Assembly: GCA_019454045.1 (NCBI GenBank)
Contig: SKCR01025349.1
Span: 186,001-250,000, forward strand
Source of the DNA: Zanthoxylum bungeanum
Taxonomy: Eukaryota > Streptophyta > Magnoliopsida > Sapindales > Rutaceae
Direction: 5' to 3'
Length of the DNA: 64,000 nt
The translations under genes were made by a program, and so were the position numbers. Shown piece by piece: positions 44,640-56,096 of this stretch (its first letter is position 1; each line of letters starts with the position of its first letter). Under the pieces are notes generated by a model. That model did no database searches. It was not told where the DNA came from and saw only the letters and a program-made list of their open reading frames with translations.

Positions 44640-45030
44640 GAATCAAGATTACATATTCATCATTTTTATTTTGGATGCCAAAAGATTTAAGCCATTGGTC
44701 TGCCATTGTTTTGCTTAAATGTCATTTCTCAACAATAATTAACTAAATAAAAGTACACTAAATGAATTTTTAAATGGAGCTAATGGAATTGTAATTTGTT
44801 ATTACATTTTTGGGAACTTTGATGTAGTGTTATCACGTTATAACAAAACTTAAGTTGATGGGTATCTAAATGTCTATTTTAAAACCAAACTATAAATTCA
44901 TTGATAAGCTTTTTTCAATTTTAAACCCCACTTTCTGAGGGCCATAAAAGAAAGTCAATTTATACGCAAAATCCCAAATGCCCAAAGTCGACAAAAATTG
45001 ATAAAGAGTAAAAATCAATGACTTTTGGTT
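44640..45030. repeat. Paralogous copy of NPF upstream DNA, second part
   Basis: GAATCAAGAT onward matches 60472-60830 with roughly 85% identity by eye, including TGCCATTGTTTTGCTTAA, ACTTAAGTTGATGG and CCCAAAGTC. The match stops near the position corresponding to just before the NPF TATA box. No NPF exon follows. Confidence 0.75.
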
Positions 45031-45344
45031 CTGGATATGGATGTATCCAATCCAAACGCGCACCTATCTCTATCATTTATCATTTATCACATTAACTTTT
45101 TGCTTATAGTTTTATTCTCTACATAATTATCAAATAAATTGATTCAAAGTCAAATACATAAAAATTCACACACGTTTTTAAAGATTATGTCCATCACCAC
45201 CCATCATTGAGGGTAACTCTTTAATAATAGTGGTAACATATAGTACCATCATTATTAAAAAAAAATTAAAAAAAAATAGACATTTGAGAGATTGTGGTTT
45301 AGCATGAATTATTTTAAAATAAGATTTGAATAATTAATGGGAAA
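45031..45344. other. AT-rich spacer
   Basis: No gene or repeat recognised. Confidence 0.4.
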
Positions 45345-45625
45345 ATACTATTTTTCCACTGATAAATGTCATAAGTACTGTTAACCATGAAAACTTTAAA
45401 TTCGTTCTATTTTTCACCTATAATTTGAAAATTATTCATTTTCACCTGAAAAGTAGAAAAGTGTAAAAAAAAAAAATATTCATTTAGTTTACGAAATTTA
45501 TCTGATTTTCATCTCATAAAAGTAGAAAAGCGAATACATTTGAAACTTTAGGTGAAAATAGAATAATCTGAAAGTTTTCATGAAAAATAATACTTATACT
45601 ATTACCAAATGAAAAAAAATGATAA
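45345..45625. mobile_element. Fold-back MITE
   Basis: Left part ACCATGAAAACTTTAAATTC (45385 on) is the inverted counterpart of the right part (45560-45600, reverse complement TTCATGAAAACTTTCAGATT). TATTTTTCACCTA and TATTTTCACCTAAAG follow at matching distance. The exact edges are not resolved. Confidence 0.5.
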
Positions 45626-45784
45626 TTTCCCAAAATTAATTATACAATCTACTGCTTAAAAGTAAACGTACGGTAGCCCCAAGATCATTGCATTAAAATA
45701 TCATAATGTTACTTCATCATTCTAATCCCTTAGGCGAGGCAAATCTTCTTGAAAGAAAATAAAGGTTATTCGTTTTTTTTTTTA

Positions 45785-46790
45785 AAAAAAAACGAATTAT
45801 AATTTGATCAGTTCTGTTTGTTAAAAGGTTTTTAAAATACAAGTTGGATATACTCGGTTAGGGGTGGGCAAAAAAAACCGACCGAACCGAACCAAACAGC
45901 AAACCGAATCAAATCGGACCGAATTTACGGTTTTTTTTCTAACGGTTCGGTTTGCGGTTCGGATTGGCCCACCTTAAACGGTTTACGGTTCGGTTCAGAT
46001 GCTAAACCGAACCGCACCTGTTAAACCGAACCGAACCGTTATAATTAAAAAATTATATATTTTTAAAAAAATTTGCAATTTTCTTTTAATTTTACTTTAT
46101 GTTTTCTTTTTATTAGTATATGTGTTAATACTTTTATTCTTAATTTTTTTTGTTATATATTTTTTTGTTAATGCTTTTATTATTAAATTTATTTTAGAAT
46201 GATTGTAGCATCATTATTCGAGGTAATTTTTTAAAAAAAATACAACAATTAATTGTGCCTTATTTTTCAATCCTCTATTGAGTGTATATGTTCCCCGGAG
46301 TCAACTTACACCGTAGCACTTCATACTATTTGTTTGCTAGACTAATTTTTTTTTCTTCACTTAAGTGGATGATTTTTTTTTAAGTACAATAATCTGTAAA
46401 CCTAACCGAACCAATCCGTAAACCGCTGGTTTAAAAAATTTTCAATCCGAACCAAACCGTTATTTAATGGTTTGGTTTGAGAGGTAAAAAAACCGGGCCG
46501 TAAAATATGGTTTAGTTCGGTTTTTAGTAAAAATCAAACCAAACCGAACCGCGCCCACCCCTATACTCGGTGCATTGCTTGCATCTGAGGTTGCTTGGAG
46601 CCTAGGGATCTCCAATAAGATGCATTCTAATTATTAAATGATGTTTAATTTTAAAAATAAATAAATAAGAATTATAATTTGATCAGTTCTGCTTGTTGAA
46701 AGTTTTTAAAAATACCAAGTTGGATGTATTGTTTGGAGCCTAACGATCTCCAATAAGGTGCATTCTAATTATTAAATGATGTTTTTTTTT
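45785..46790. repeat. Tandem duplication of about 165 bp, first copy split by a hAT element
   Basis: Copy 1 is 45785-45858 plus 46572-46650 (GAATTATAATTTGATCAGTT ... CTAATTATTAAATGATGTTT). Copy 2 is 46666-46790 with the same order. The hAT insertion at 45859-46563 came after or interrupted copy 1. Confidence 0.75.
45859..46563. mobile_element. Non-autonomous hAT element (705 bp)
   Basis: Termini TAGGGGTGGGC... and ...GCGCCCACCCCTA are inverted copies. A perfect 8-bp target duplication TACTCGGT is at 45851-45858 and 46564-46571. Both ends are rich in AACCGAACCG sub-terminal repeats. No transposase is inside. Confidence 0.9.
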
Positions 46791-46869
46791 TCCATTGGTA
46801 CAAAGTGATGGGTTCATGACCCTGTCGAATCATGGAATAAGACTTCATAAGTAGAATTTAATTGTCGGG

Positions 46870-47030
46870 GTGTGACTTGATGGTAAAGATTTTAAAATTT
46901 GATTGTCAGGTTCTGAGTTCAGTCCAAGAGATGCATTTCAAGCCTGAGGCAGCCAGAAGTTTTACCTATTTCGCTTAAGCTCAGGTCAAGTGATTTGGCG
47001 GCATGATTTTCAATGTTAAAAAAAATATTA
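46870..47030 (+). mobile_element. Possible tRNA-derived SINE
   Basis: TGTGACTTGATGGTAAAG resembles a Pol III A box, and GGTTCTGAGTTCAGTCC about 30 bases later resembles a B box. A clear A- or T-rich tail and flanking duplication are not seen, so this is tentative. Confidence 0.25.
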
Positions 47031-47500
47031 TTAGCTTATTTATGGGGAATATATTTAACAGCTAAGACCAATTACAATTTCTTCATTAGGGATGATAAAA
47101 GGTTAAATTTAATTATTTAATTATTTTTAATGATTTTTTTTGGATTGGATATTAAAATTTTAGTTATAAATATTTTAGAATTAAAAATATATATTTAATT
47201 AAATAATTTTTTATTAATTAAAATCTGACGGGGATTAGGCTTTCTTCCCAAACATGATCCGAGCCTAGGCAATAGTGGTATCAGGATTTTCTGCCGCCCC
47301 AATTCTTTATTTGACTTGAAAACTAATAAAAGCAGTAGAAAAAATGATATTAATAATTAGTTTGTGACTGCTATTTTATCGTTTTCATGTATTGTTTAAT
47401 TATTAAATCAGTTAATGTTTAGTTGTAATAAATAAAAAATAATAATAATTTTGATATATTATTAATATTTAGATGTGTTGAAAATTATCAAAATAAGTAT
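47031..47500. other. AT-rich spacer with MITE-like start
   Basis: TTAGGGATGATAAAAGG at 47090 resembles the end of the MITE at 59680-60119, but its partner end is not clear. No gene is seen. Confidence 0.3.
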
Positions 47501-47519
47501 TGTACATAAGGATGTTAAT

Positions 47520-49046
47520 TTATCCGTCCCGTCTCATCCCAACAAGCTCTTATCCCATTCGAGATGGAATTTGAGACTAATTTCATCAGCTATTTCTAAA
47601 TATGTATAGTAAGCTAGTAAGTCACTATTCAAAAATTCTATTTCAAATCTAGGACCAAAATTTGTGATAATAAGATAAAATAATGAAATGTCTTTCAAAT
47701 AAATCAATCATTTTCGCTTCATAACAGAAATAGCATCAATTAAAACAATATCATTAGGATCAGAACTTTCAGCATGCTCAGATAGAGTACCAACAATATT
47801 CAAATTCTCAATAAGAAATAAATTTGTTGTAGGATAATAAACCCCACTATAATTATTTGTAGCATCATTAAAAAGTTTTAAAAGTTCTAAATTTTTTCAC
47901 AAATATCTCATTGACTAGGCAAAAGTGTGGTATATTGAACATGTTGGGAAAAAAACTACATAATACATCTTTGTATTGGAAAGCTTGACTTAAAAGAAAA
48001 TAAGTTGAATTCCAACGTGTTGGAACATCTCGTGAAAATTTTACCGCTTTAACACCATTTAATTTATAAAACTTGGCTCATTCTCTCCTAACTTGAGAAT
48101 ATTACCAAATACAATTAAGTGCAATTTTAATAGGATCAATGTAAGGTGCTAAAAAAGCCAGATCATATTGAACACATAAATTAAGGACATGACATGTGCA
48201 ACGAACATGAAAAAATCGACCCCCAAATTTGGTTGACATATTTCTTTTAAATCTCTCATTGATGCAGTATTTGCAGCTGCATTGTCAAAACCAATTGTTA
48301 AAATTTTACCTAATAAACCATATTCATCAAAATTTACTTTAATCATTCTATAAATATTTTGTGCAGTATGTTGCTCATCAAAAACGCTAAATGCAATAAG
48401 TCGTTTTTGCATGTTCCATGATACATCAATCCAATGACAAGTCACACACATGTATGAATGTGTTTGCCGATGGTCACTTCAAATATCAGAACAAATAGAA
48501 AGACGACCTTTAATATCTTTAAATATTTCATTTAAAATAATTTTATCATTTTATATAATTGAAAATTTGACGTTTTGTTGTATTTCTAGTCATTTTACAA
48601 GCAATATGATTTAAAGCAATTCGAACGTAATTAATAAAAGTAATTTTTTCACCAAAACTTAAAGAAAGATATGTCATACAAATAAATTTAGCAAATTCTT
48701 CTCTATTTTTAGCATCAGAATCTTTAAATAAATCTAAAGAACTTGTACCGCTACTAGATGATGTGTACCTGCCCATTTGAGTTTGCGTTGTATCAAGTCC
48801 AATTTCAGTGGCATGATATCTATCCAAGTGTTTGTTCATATTGCGATAGCCGCTAGTAAATTTATAAGATGCACAACAATAGTTGCATATTGCTCTTGGA
48901 CTTTCATTTTCAATTTCAACTAAATGAAAATGAATTTTAAAAATATCGGAGGATCGAGTCTTAACTTCTCTTCTTCGTGTACCAATACTTTGGTCCCTCT
49001 CTTGGATTGGCATATTGGACGTGTTGTTCTAAGATGAACTTGTCAT
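47520..49046 (-). pseudogene. hAT transposase (BED zinc finger type) relic
   Basis: It starts at an ATG at 49044-49046, with a TAG six codons in. 49013-48546 has a BED-type finger (ICNYCCASYKFTSGYRNMNK, then HLDRYHA) and the post-finger region (GEKITFINYVRIALNHIACK). 48451-48149 has the RNase H-like core part (TCHWIDVSWNMQKRLIAF, ILTIGFDNAAANTASM). 47900-47690 reads VYYPTTNLFLIENL, and about 47620 reads FLNSDLLAYYTYLEIADE-like sequence near the dimerisation region. Stops and frameshifts separate the parts. It matches RICESLEEPER-like plant transposases, and terminal repeats were not found. Confidence 0.8.
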
Positions 49047-49593
49047 TTTTTATAAATATTGAATAATGAGATAATTGAGAAATGAGAATAAGAATGAGAA
49101 ATTGAAGATGAGAGGATTGAGAATGAGAGAATTGTAGAAATTGAGAGAATTGAGAATTGGTGTGTCGAAAAAATTAAGAATGACCCTTATTTTTATATTT
49201 TTGGATTATTTTGTGATACCTAAAATGTCATTAAAATTAGCCATTTCATTAATGTTATTAAGGATAATATAGTAATTACCCGAAATAATTTTGTTTTTAT
49301 TTTTAGGGTATGGAGCCAACGACAACGACTAGTCGAGTCAATGCGGTGACTCACCTTCCCGCTTCCAGAAAAGGGTCTGGCATCCTTTTATCGTCCGATA
49401 GCTAGACCGAATCAAGATGGGGTAAACATAATCACCAAGTTAAGTTCACGACTTTGTTTATGACCTCACAGCCACCATCTTTCCCAGCCGATAGCGTTAC
49501 CGATTCCCAGGTACCATTCCTCCAATTTCCGATTACGTGATGTAGGGATCATCACGGGTCAGCCTTTAGAGGCTAACTTATTTTAAGAAGAGG

Positions 49594-49775
49594 GTGGACG
49601 ATATGATCACGAAGTCGTGGACAAGGGAATACCTTTTCAACCTGCAGAAGTTGTTTGACCGTCTCAGAAAGTATAAATTGTTGTTTAATCTTCAAAAGTC
49701 TATCTTCGGCGCTACATCCGGCAAGTTAATAGGATTCATCATAAGTCAAATAGGGATCGAGATAGACACGACATC
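49594..49775 (+). pseudogene. Gypsy reverse transcriptase fragment in the NUMT block
   Basis: Encodes DDMITKSWTRE, then LFNLQKLFDRLRKYKLLFNL and GKLIGFIISQIGIEID. This matches the Ty3 region just after the YVDD catalytic site up to the start of RNase H. It is a short fragment, in frame for about 60 codons. Confidence 0.75.
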
Positions 49776-50285
49776 TAGTCTCTCTACATCTCTCCCAACT
49801 AGAACAGATAGGAACGAATGGAAGGCAGCTCCACCTTCTCGCTCCGATCCCACTTGTTCATACTTATAGAATCTCTTAGAATGTGCAGAGGTCTTGCTAT
49901 AGCCTCGCAGCAAAAGCGGATGTGAAGGCCATTAAGCCAACTGCTGATCTCTTCCCCACCTCTTCAGACATCATCTTTCTCTCTTCGTTCCGATGCGGCA
50001 ATGACCATGAGCAAGTAGATCCAATACCTTTCATTCTCTCTCCTAGTGACCCAATGGAGAAGCTCTTAAATATTCAAAATTCATGCACAGCTCTTCCTCA
50101 TCACAAAGACTCCCCGCTGTCTTGTTGTCCGAAGTAGGGGACCGTAGCTAGCGAAGTGAACCGTTATAAACTGGGGTATAAATAATAACAAGTCAGGCAT
50201 GAAAGCCAAGTGAAGTGACCAGAGCCATTTGTTTGGGAAGCTGCGAGAGAACCAGCTATATGTGAAGAAGGAAAGCGAAGCTAAC

Positions 50286-50485
50286 CTTTGCTCAGGAAAA
50301 AACCCTAGGCCACATCATTGAGCGTGGCCGCATCAGAATGGACTTAGAGAAGGTGAGGGCCATTAGGGAGTTGCCCCCAAGAACGTCACCGAACCTCGCT
50401 CCTTCCTTGGATTAGCCAACTACTCTCGAAAATTCGTGGAGGGTTATTCAAGGAAAGCCGCCCTGACCGATAGGAATCAAGGATG
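50286..50485 (+). pseudogene. Second Gypsy reverse transcriptase fragment
   Basis: Encodes TFAQEKTLGHIIERGRIRMD, LEKVRAIRELPPRT, then in another frame RSFLGLANYSRKFVEGYSRK. This is the Ty3 RT-to-RNase H connection, partly overlapping the region of the first fragment, so the two are not halves of one piece. Confidence 0.75.
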
Positions 50486-50556
50486 ATTCTCTGCATCTAT
50501 AAAATATCTGTTCATTTCTGATTCAAAAGGCAAAAGTAGGTTATGAAATAAAATAT

Positions 50557-50587
50557 GTGTGCTTAAGCTAAGCAAAGAGACAATTTT
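50557..50587. repeat. Short inverted repeat, arm 1
   Basis: GCTTAAGCTAAGCAAAGAGA and its flanks are the reverse complement of 52735-52761 apart from one base. Dispersed repeats of this size are common in plant mtDNA. Confidence 0.7.
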
Positions 50588-52734
50588 CTTATTGAATGAC
50601 CAAGGAAACCTACTTTCCCCGTGGCGGGGGTCAAAGTAGTCAAAATAGTCCATTCGGGGTAAGAATGTGCTTTTATTTCCTCGACCAGTGGATATCAGAC
50701 TCTTCTCTCCACGCGCAAGCAGCCCATGAAGGGGTTGGGTTTAAATGTCTCATGACGCTCTTAACCTATTAATAACCCCTCAGATTCGTCAAATGTAGAC
50801 ATCCCTTGTCTTGGCTCAAGGTTGTGGTGGTGAGGGAGGTCGGGCCCTAATAGTTCAAATTCAAGGCAAGGAAGAAGGGTGTGCCGATATGGGCTTCTCT
50901 TTCATCAGCTAAAGCTTCCTCTCTCCGGGCAGTGAGATCTCGAGTGGGCATTTCGAGCCCCAAGCAAAGCTTGCACTGGATTAGTTTAAGGTAAAAGAAG
51001 TAGCTATACCGACTCATCTTTAACTGGCTTATTTGTACCCAGCTACATGATGGAAGTCCCATCGGCCAATCCTCACTCGACAGCCCAGCTTAGTCCTTGT
51101 TTTCCTACCCCAAGCCAGTACACCCTCTACATCACAGGGACATCTCATTTCCCTGGGCGGTACTACCTTCCCTATATATCTCTCTGAAAGACATGGGGGC
51201 TGCTCCTATTTCTCTCATCTCTATCTTCACTAACCTCTCCTCCTCAAAAGAACCCACCTCGCCCCGTCAAAGCAACGAGTTGTTAGCTAGATGACTGCCT
51301 TTTTGGGACAATGAATTTCTTTTCTTTTTCTAGTCTTTGAGGGGAAGCGGTGTAGTCGGAATGTCTTGGCAATAATAGGTTTTGAAAGAAGGGGTTGTTT
51401 CATACATTCTTTATGAATCTTTTGGTTAGAAGTTAGACTTGTTTTCTAAAAGGAAATGCCATACGGAGCATGTCACCACGAGATATGGGGCGTTCTAATC
51501 GAAGTGAAGGGTCATACCTCTCGGTCGGTAAGGCCAATGCACCAGCCTGCCGGTGTGGTGGCGAACACGTTGTGCTGTAAGCTAAGCTGTTTGCCTTATA
51601 GACGGAGGAGATATAGAAAGTGTGTCATGCGTGATTCATAAGATTCTACAGTAGCCATTGTATTCAGCATTTTCTTTTGCTGGTGTCACAAAAGCATATC
51701 AATTCGTTAAGGCAACTAGTCTTGGAGTGAAAGAACCTTAGCTGTACGTAAAGGAAGTCGGCTCTCAAACCGGGTGGTACACAACTTTTTTTTGGAAGAT
51801 ATGGCACTTCAAGTTATAATTGGAACTTATCAATAAAGTTACCTTTTTCTTTGTGGAAAAAATTAGGCTCAATCGCAGCTTAACAGGCTCGCTCACTGCA
51901 TCCTTCCTCTTTCAAGAGTTCTTTCGAAGCCCCCTTTTTTTCGTTGGTAATGGTTTCAGGTTCTGAATGGATGTCCCAATTTTGTGAATTCTTAAACCGA
52001 GATGGATTCTTGCCCTACCAAATAAGATAAAGGCTTGGCAGTGAAAAGGCTTTTCCAAGAAGTAATTTCCTTATTAGGAGGCTCCCCTATTGATATTTAA
52101 TCACTCTCAAACAGGGGTAGCAGATGGGTACAGAAAGACTAATCCAATCTTTTAATTCAACAAGAAGTGCCACCAGTGTGATAGAATGTGATTCCGAGTG
52201 ATAAGACCTATGATAGAAGGTATAGGACAGAACCTGCCCCCAGCAAAAGTGATTGATAGTTGCGATAGAATAGGTGTAGAAGGCGACGACAGGTGAGTGC
52301 ATACGCTTGATGTTGAAATTCCAGGGTGAAGTGTCTAGCTTCCAAGAAATGGTTGGAGCTCAAAAAGATATAGTCCATAGCGATTTTTAGTTTATATTTC
52401 TCGCGCCCCCAAGTTTGAGGAGAGGTTGGTCTATCTCTCAAGCGAAATAGTTCAGGAGGTATTTCTCAAGAAAAAAAAAATCCGAGTACACTCATTCGGG
52501 TATCTTTTCTTACCAGTCGAGCTACTTTTTTCTTCTAATTGGATCGGAAGTGACATAATATATGCTTTTTACCTTTACTCTGCAGGAGATTGCGTGTGAG
52601 ATACCACTGACTTAAAAGAAAAAACTGGAGATACTCCTCCCTTCTATGCTCTGTGGGTCATTTGTTACCTAATTCCCTTAAAAATGTGATTTATCCTAGT
52701 CTTTACCCAAGAGATGTGCATGAGACTCAATAAA

Positions 52735-52761
52735 AAATTGTCTCTTTGCTTAGCTTAAACA
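52735..52761. repeat. Short inverted repeat, arm 2
   Basis: TTGTCTCTTTGCTTAGCTTA pairs with 50557-50587. Confidence 0.7.
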
Positions 52762-53789
52762 CAAGATTCGATAGTAGTGATTCCGCTTTCATTTCTTGAA
52801 TTTACTAATCTAGTTTTGAATTTACTGAAGTGCTTTTATCTCTCCTCTCATACATGCATTCTTCGATCTGGTTCACCACCCACGGTGGGGCCACAAGCTG
52901 GTCAAAGCCTGGTAGAGTCTCAAGAGAGATCCCTAATAATGCGACTTAGGTTATAGAAAAGGCAAGGTTTAGAAGCCCTCATTCCCGACGGGGAGACTAG
53001 TTCAGTGAATTCCCTATTAGAAGGAATTATTGAATCAGAAGCATCGAATGCAAGCTGTGAGGAATAAGAATTCTCTTAACAGACAAGAATAAAATTCAAT
53101 TAGTCCCACACTTCCCCCGTATTCCAGCTACCTTTTTGGAAGGTAGTCTTTAATGAGCGACATAAGGAGACTTTTGTCTTCCTTGTTACAGGCTGCCTCC
53201 GCTCCAGCTTGCTCTACCACCTATGCAATCACAGCTCATGTCAGTCGGTGGAGACTACCTCAACAACATGATCCTCAATTTGATCTTCTTCACCGGCACA
53301 ACCACCTACCTATGCACTAAACCACAAATGGAAGAGCCTGTAGTAGATCCAGCATTAGCAGCAGCACCGGCGGAAATTCCAATAGCAAAGGCTGAGTCGG
53401 TAGCTAGAGAGGGCAATTCCATTTTGGGAGCGGTTTTGGAAGCCCCATAGAAGCCTAGATAGCACCTGTGCATAGGCCGTAGATCACCCATCATCAGAAG
53501 CGGGGTAAGCTAGGTCGGTAAGTAGCAAGCATCTGGGCACCGGTTGAAGAAGTCTCTAGTAAAGCATTCAACCCCTTTCCTAAATAGTTAACCTCAACTA
53601 TTGAGCCTATTCCTTGACTAGAGCTCCTTTACAAAGGAATTTATCAGAAGCATCCCTGCCTGACTCACTATTTCACCCCAAACCAAAGGCGATCTTAGTT
53701 AGGTTATTGCTATCACGAGAAGATATGTCTCTCTCTCAACAGGAACCAAGTGTCATAAAGCGTGTGTCTGTCGAAACCAACCAGCACAC

Positions 53790-54038
53790 GGGCCCGCTCA
53801 TGAATGAGGCGATGAAGGCTCGTTGAGACCTCCTCTTTGTTGTTTTGTTTGCTTTCCTCTTTCGTGGTCTGAACCTCTGAAATACAACCAATCAAAGGCA
53901 GCCCATGGTAGGGGTAGGGCTCTTTCCGCATGCAGCTTGGTTGTATTTCAGAGGTTCAGACCACGAAAGAGGAAAGCAAACAAAACAAAAAAGAGGAGGT
54001 CTCAACGAGCCTTCATCGCCTCATTCATGAGCGGGCCC
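53790..54038. repeat. Large near-perfect hairpin (100-bp arms)
   Basis: 53790-53889 (GGGCCCGCTCATGAATGAGG ... AATACAACC) is the reverse complement of 53939-54038, with about one mismatch, around a 49-bp loop. An inverted repeat this good inside a decayed block implies recent formation. Confidence 0.9.
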
Positions 54039-54719
54039 TCTGCCGTCTTTGTTTTGATAAGAATCTAGTGTAGTTCTCGCTGTGAGTAGCAATAAGTTTA
54101 TTTACACTAGATTGGACTAAGCTTGACTCACTCTTTCAGTATAAAGGGCTTGAAACCATTCTAAAAGCATCTCTTTCAACCGCTTACTAGTGATAACTAT
54201 CCGCTTAGAACAAGCCTTGTATCGCTATACTCAAGTTTTCCTGAAGCTTGAAAGCTTCCGTGTTCAAGTGAACGGTCGGAGATTGAAAAGTCAAAGTCAA
54301 TAAGTTCCGGGTGTAAAGCGGAAGAAGAGGGAGAATGGGCACAGCCCTACCATCAGCCCGCGTTTTCGACCCGAAAGGAATTGAAAATGAAACAAGAATA
54401 TGTGTTAACTATCTATGGAGTGGAGTGACTTTCCTTAATCTCCTCTTCCCTATCCTTTTTTTTTTTGCTTTTCTCGCCGACAGGAGAATCCATTTCTTTT
54501 CTTGTATTGTTTATTATGATTGATCTGTAGTTAAATGGCACTCTTCCTAATCCGAGTTTGAGATGAAATAAGACCCGCCGGGAAGGTATTTTTTCTATTG
54601 ATTTTTGACTTCCTTTTGAGTCATCTTGGATGAGAAGACAGAGATCGACTTCATCGACTTCCCATGTCCGTGTGGAATGCTACTTGCTCGCTGAATTTCT
54701 TTTTAGATGAGAGGTTGGG

Positions 54720-54786
54720 AAGGAGGGCTTCAACGGTTCCAACCGGAACCGTAGAACTGCTGGAACCGAACGGTTCTTACGGTTCA
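54720..54786. mobile_element. Left part of a GGTTCC-rich MITE
   Basis: CGGTTCCAACCGGAACCG and further GGTTCC/GGAACC runs continue at 58710-59035 on the other side of the inserted LTR element. The terminal repeats are not resolved. Confidence 0.45.
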
Positions 54787-56096
54787 TGTTGTGATATTTT
54801 ATATCGTACCGCAAGTGTACGGTGTCAAGTTTTAGTATAAATAAGTGAAGAGTGTTGAACCCACATGGATTGCGTTAACTCGCACTAAGTACTACAATTG
54901 ATAATCTTAACTTTATTTAGACGATAATTAACAAAGATTTAATTAAATAAATAAAATATAAAAATATTTAGATAAGAGGGACTAATACGATAGAGATTCT
55001 AGATCCTGATTTCACCTAATCGTCAACTATGTATTTGTCATGCCAATTAATCTTTGTTCAGATATCTTGTTTATAAGTCAAGATTCCAAAAATATCCACT
55101 CCCTCTCTCGAGCATCAGTGAAAATATCATCAACTATAGACTTCGATATCTCTATAAAAATCTAGTAGTTAACAACTCATTACGCTTTGTGATTCTATGT
55201 TAACGACTTAAAAGGAACTTATATATTCTCTCGAACTCTATAAAACTTCTAAGTTATATTATCTAGATCTATTCAAAATCCCCTCTCTCGAGTGATAGAT
55301 TCTAAACATATATCATCATATTTGTGGCCAGCAAACACAAAGCATTAAACTCAATAGAATACAAATAAATTGAATAAAACTTCATAACAAAATTAACAAT
55401 TAAAATAAAGGTTCAAGCATCAGTTACATCATTCTCCAGAATTAAGGAGTTTAGTTCATGACAATAGATAAAAACAATGAAAACAAAGTCATGAATCTAA
55501 TGGAAATCATTAGAGTTCTAAGAAAGAAACAAGAAGATAAAACCCGAATTGAATCTCTTCCTCTTCGGACGTCACCGCCTTCGTCTCCTCTTGTCGCTCT
55601 TCAATCCTCATCCTTGGATCTCTAAAAATATGTGTTTTTGTGTTTTGTGCTGTGTATTAGCCTCCTCTTTTGAGTTGTGGACGAACTAATGTATTTATAA
55701 TAAAGTCTTGGAACCATTAAACATCTAAGAAAACCCTAAAATCATGTTTCTGGTGCGCGTGGGGCGCCGCGGCACCAAATCCCCTGGATTTTGTATGGAA
55801 CGCATAGATCTCTTTGAGTAGATGCAAATTGATATATTATGGGTCTCATAACTCTTTCTACATCAAAAGGTTTAGCTTTTTTAAATTCAGTGCGCAGCTG
55901 ATACTGGTTTTGCCGGTTCTTGAGTCTGATGCTTCCAATAGGTCCCGAAATACGCGTATTTGCTCTATTCTTGATGTTCTAATGCTTCCTACGAACAAGA
56001 CATAAAATAAACTATAAATCACATTAAATGATATGGAAACTAACAAAATAATAAGCTAAGAGTACAAGAATAAGTGGGTATAAACCACACTTATCA
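54787..56096 (-). repeat. 3' LTR of the non-coding element
   Basis: Nearly identical to 57401-58709, with scattered substitutions. A GGCGCCGCGGC run (about 55765) stands out against the AT-rich background. Confidence 0.85.

Larger units (their letters stand above)
49310..54740. other. Probable nuclear copy of mitochondrial DNA (NUMT)
   Basis: From about 49310 the sequence changes abruptly to higher G+C and the purine-rich, gene-poor style of plant mitochondrial intergenic DNA (for example AAGGAAAGCGAAGC, GAAGGGTCATACCTC). It holds short dispersed repeats, inverted repeats and scattered Gypsy fragments, all common in plant mtDNA. No standard mitochondrial gene (cox, nad, atp, rps, rRNA or tRNA) was identified, so the origin rests on style. 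Open frames such as 53223-53450 and 51456-51641 have no product I recognise. Confidence 0.45.

Noticed and set aside
49594..50485. A functional retrotransposon in the NUMT block
   Set aside because: Only two short, overlapping RT fragments are present, with no LTRs, gag or integrase.
53223..53450. Mitochondrial protein gene (75 codons, Ala/Pro-rich C-terminus)
   Set aside because: It matches no mitochondrial protein I recognise; left as part of the NUMT block.
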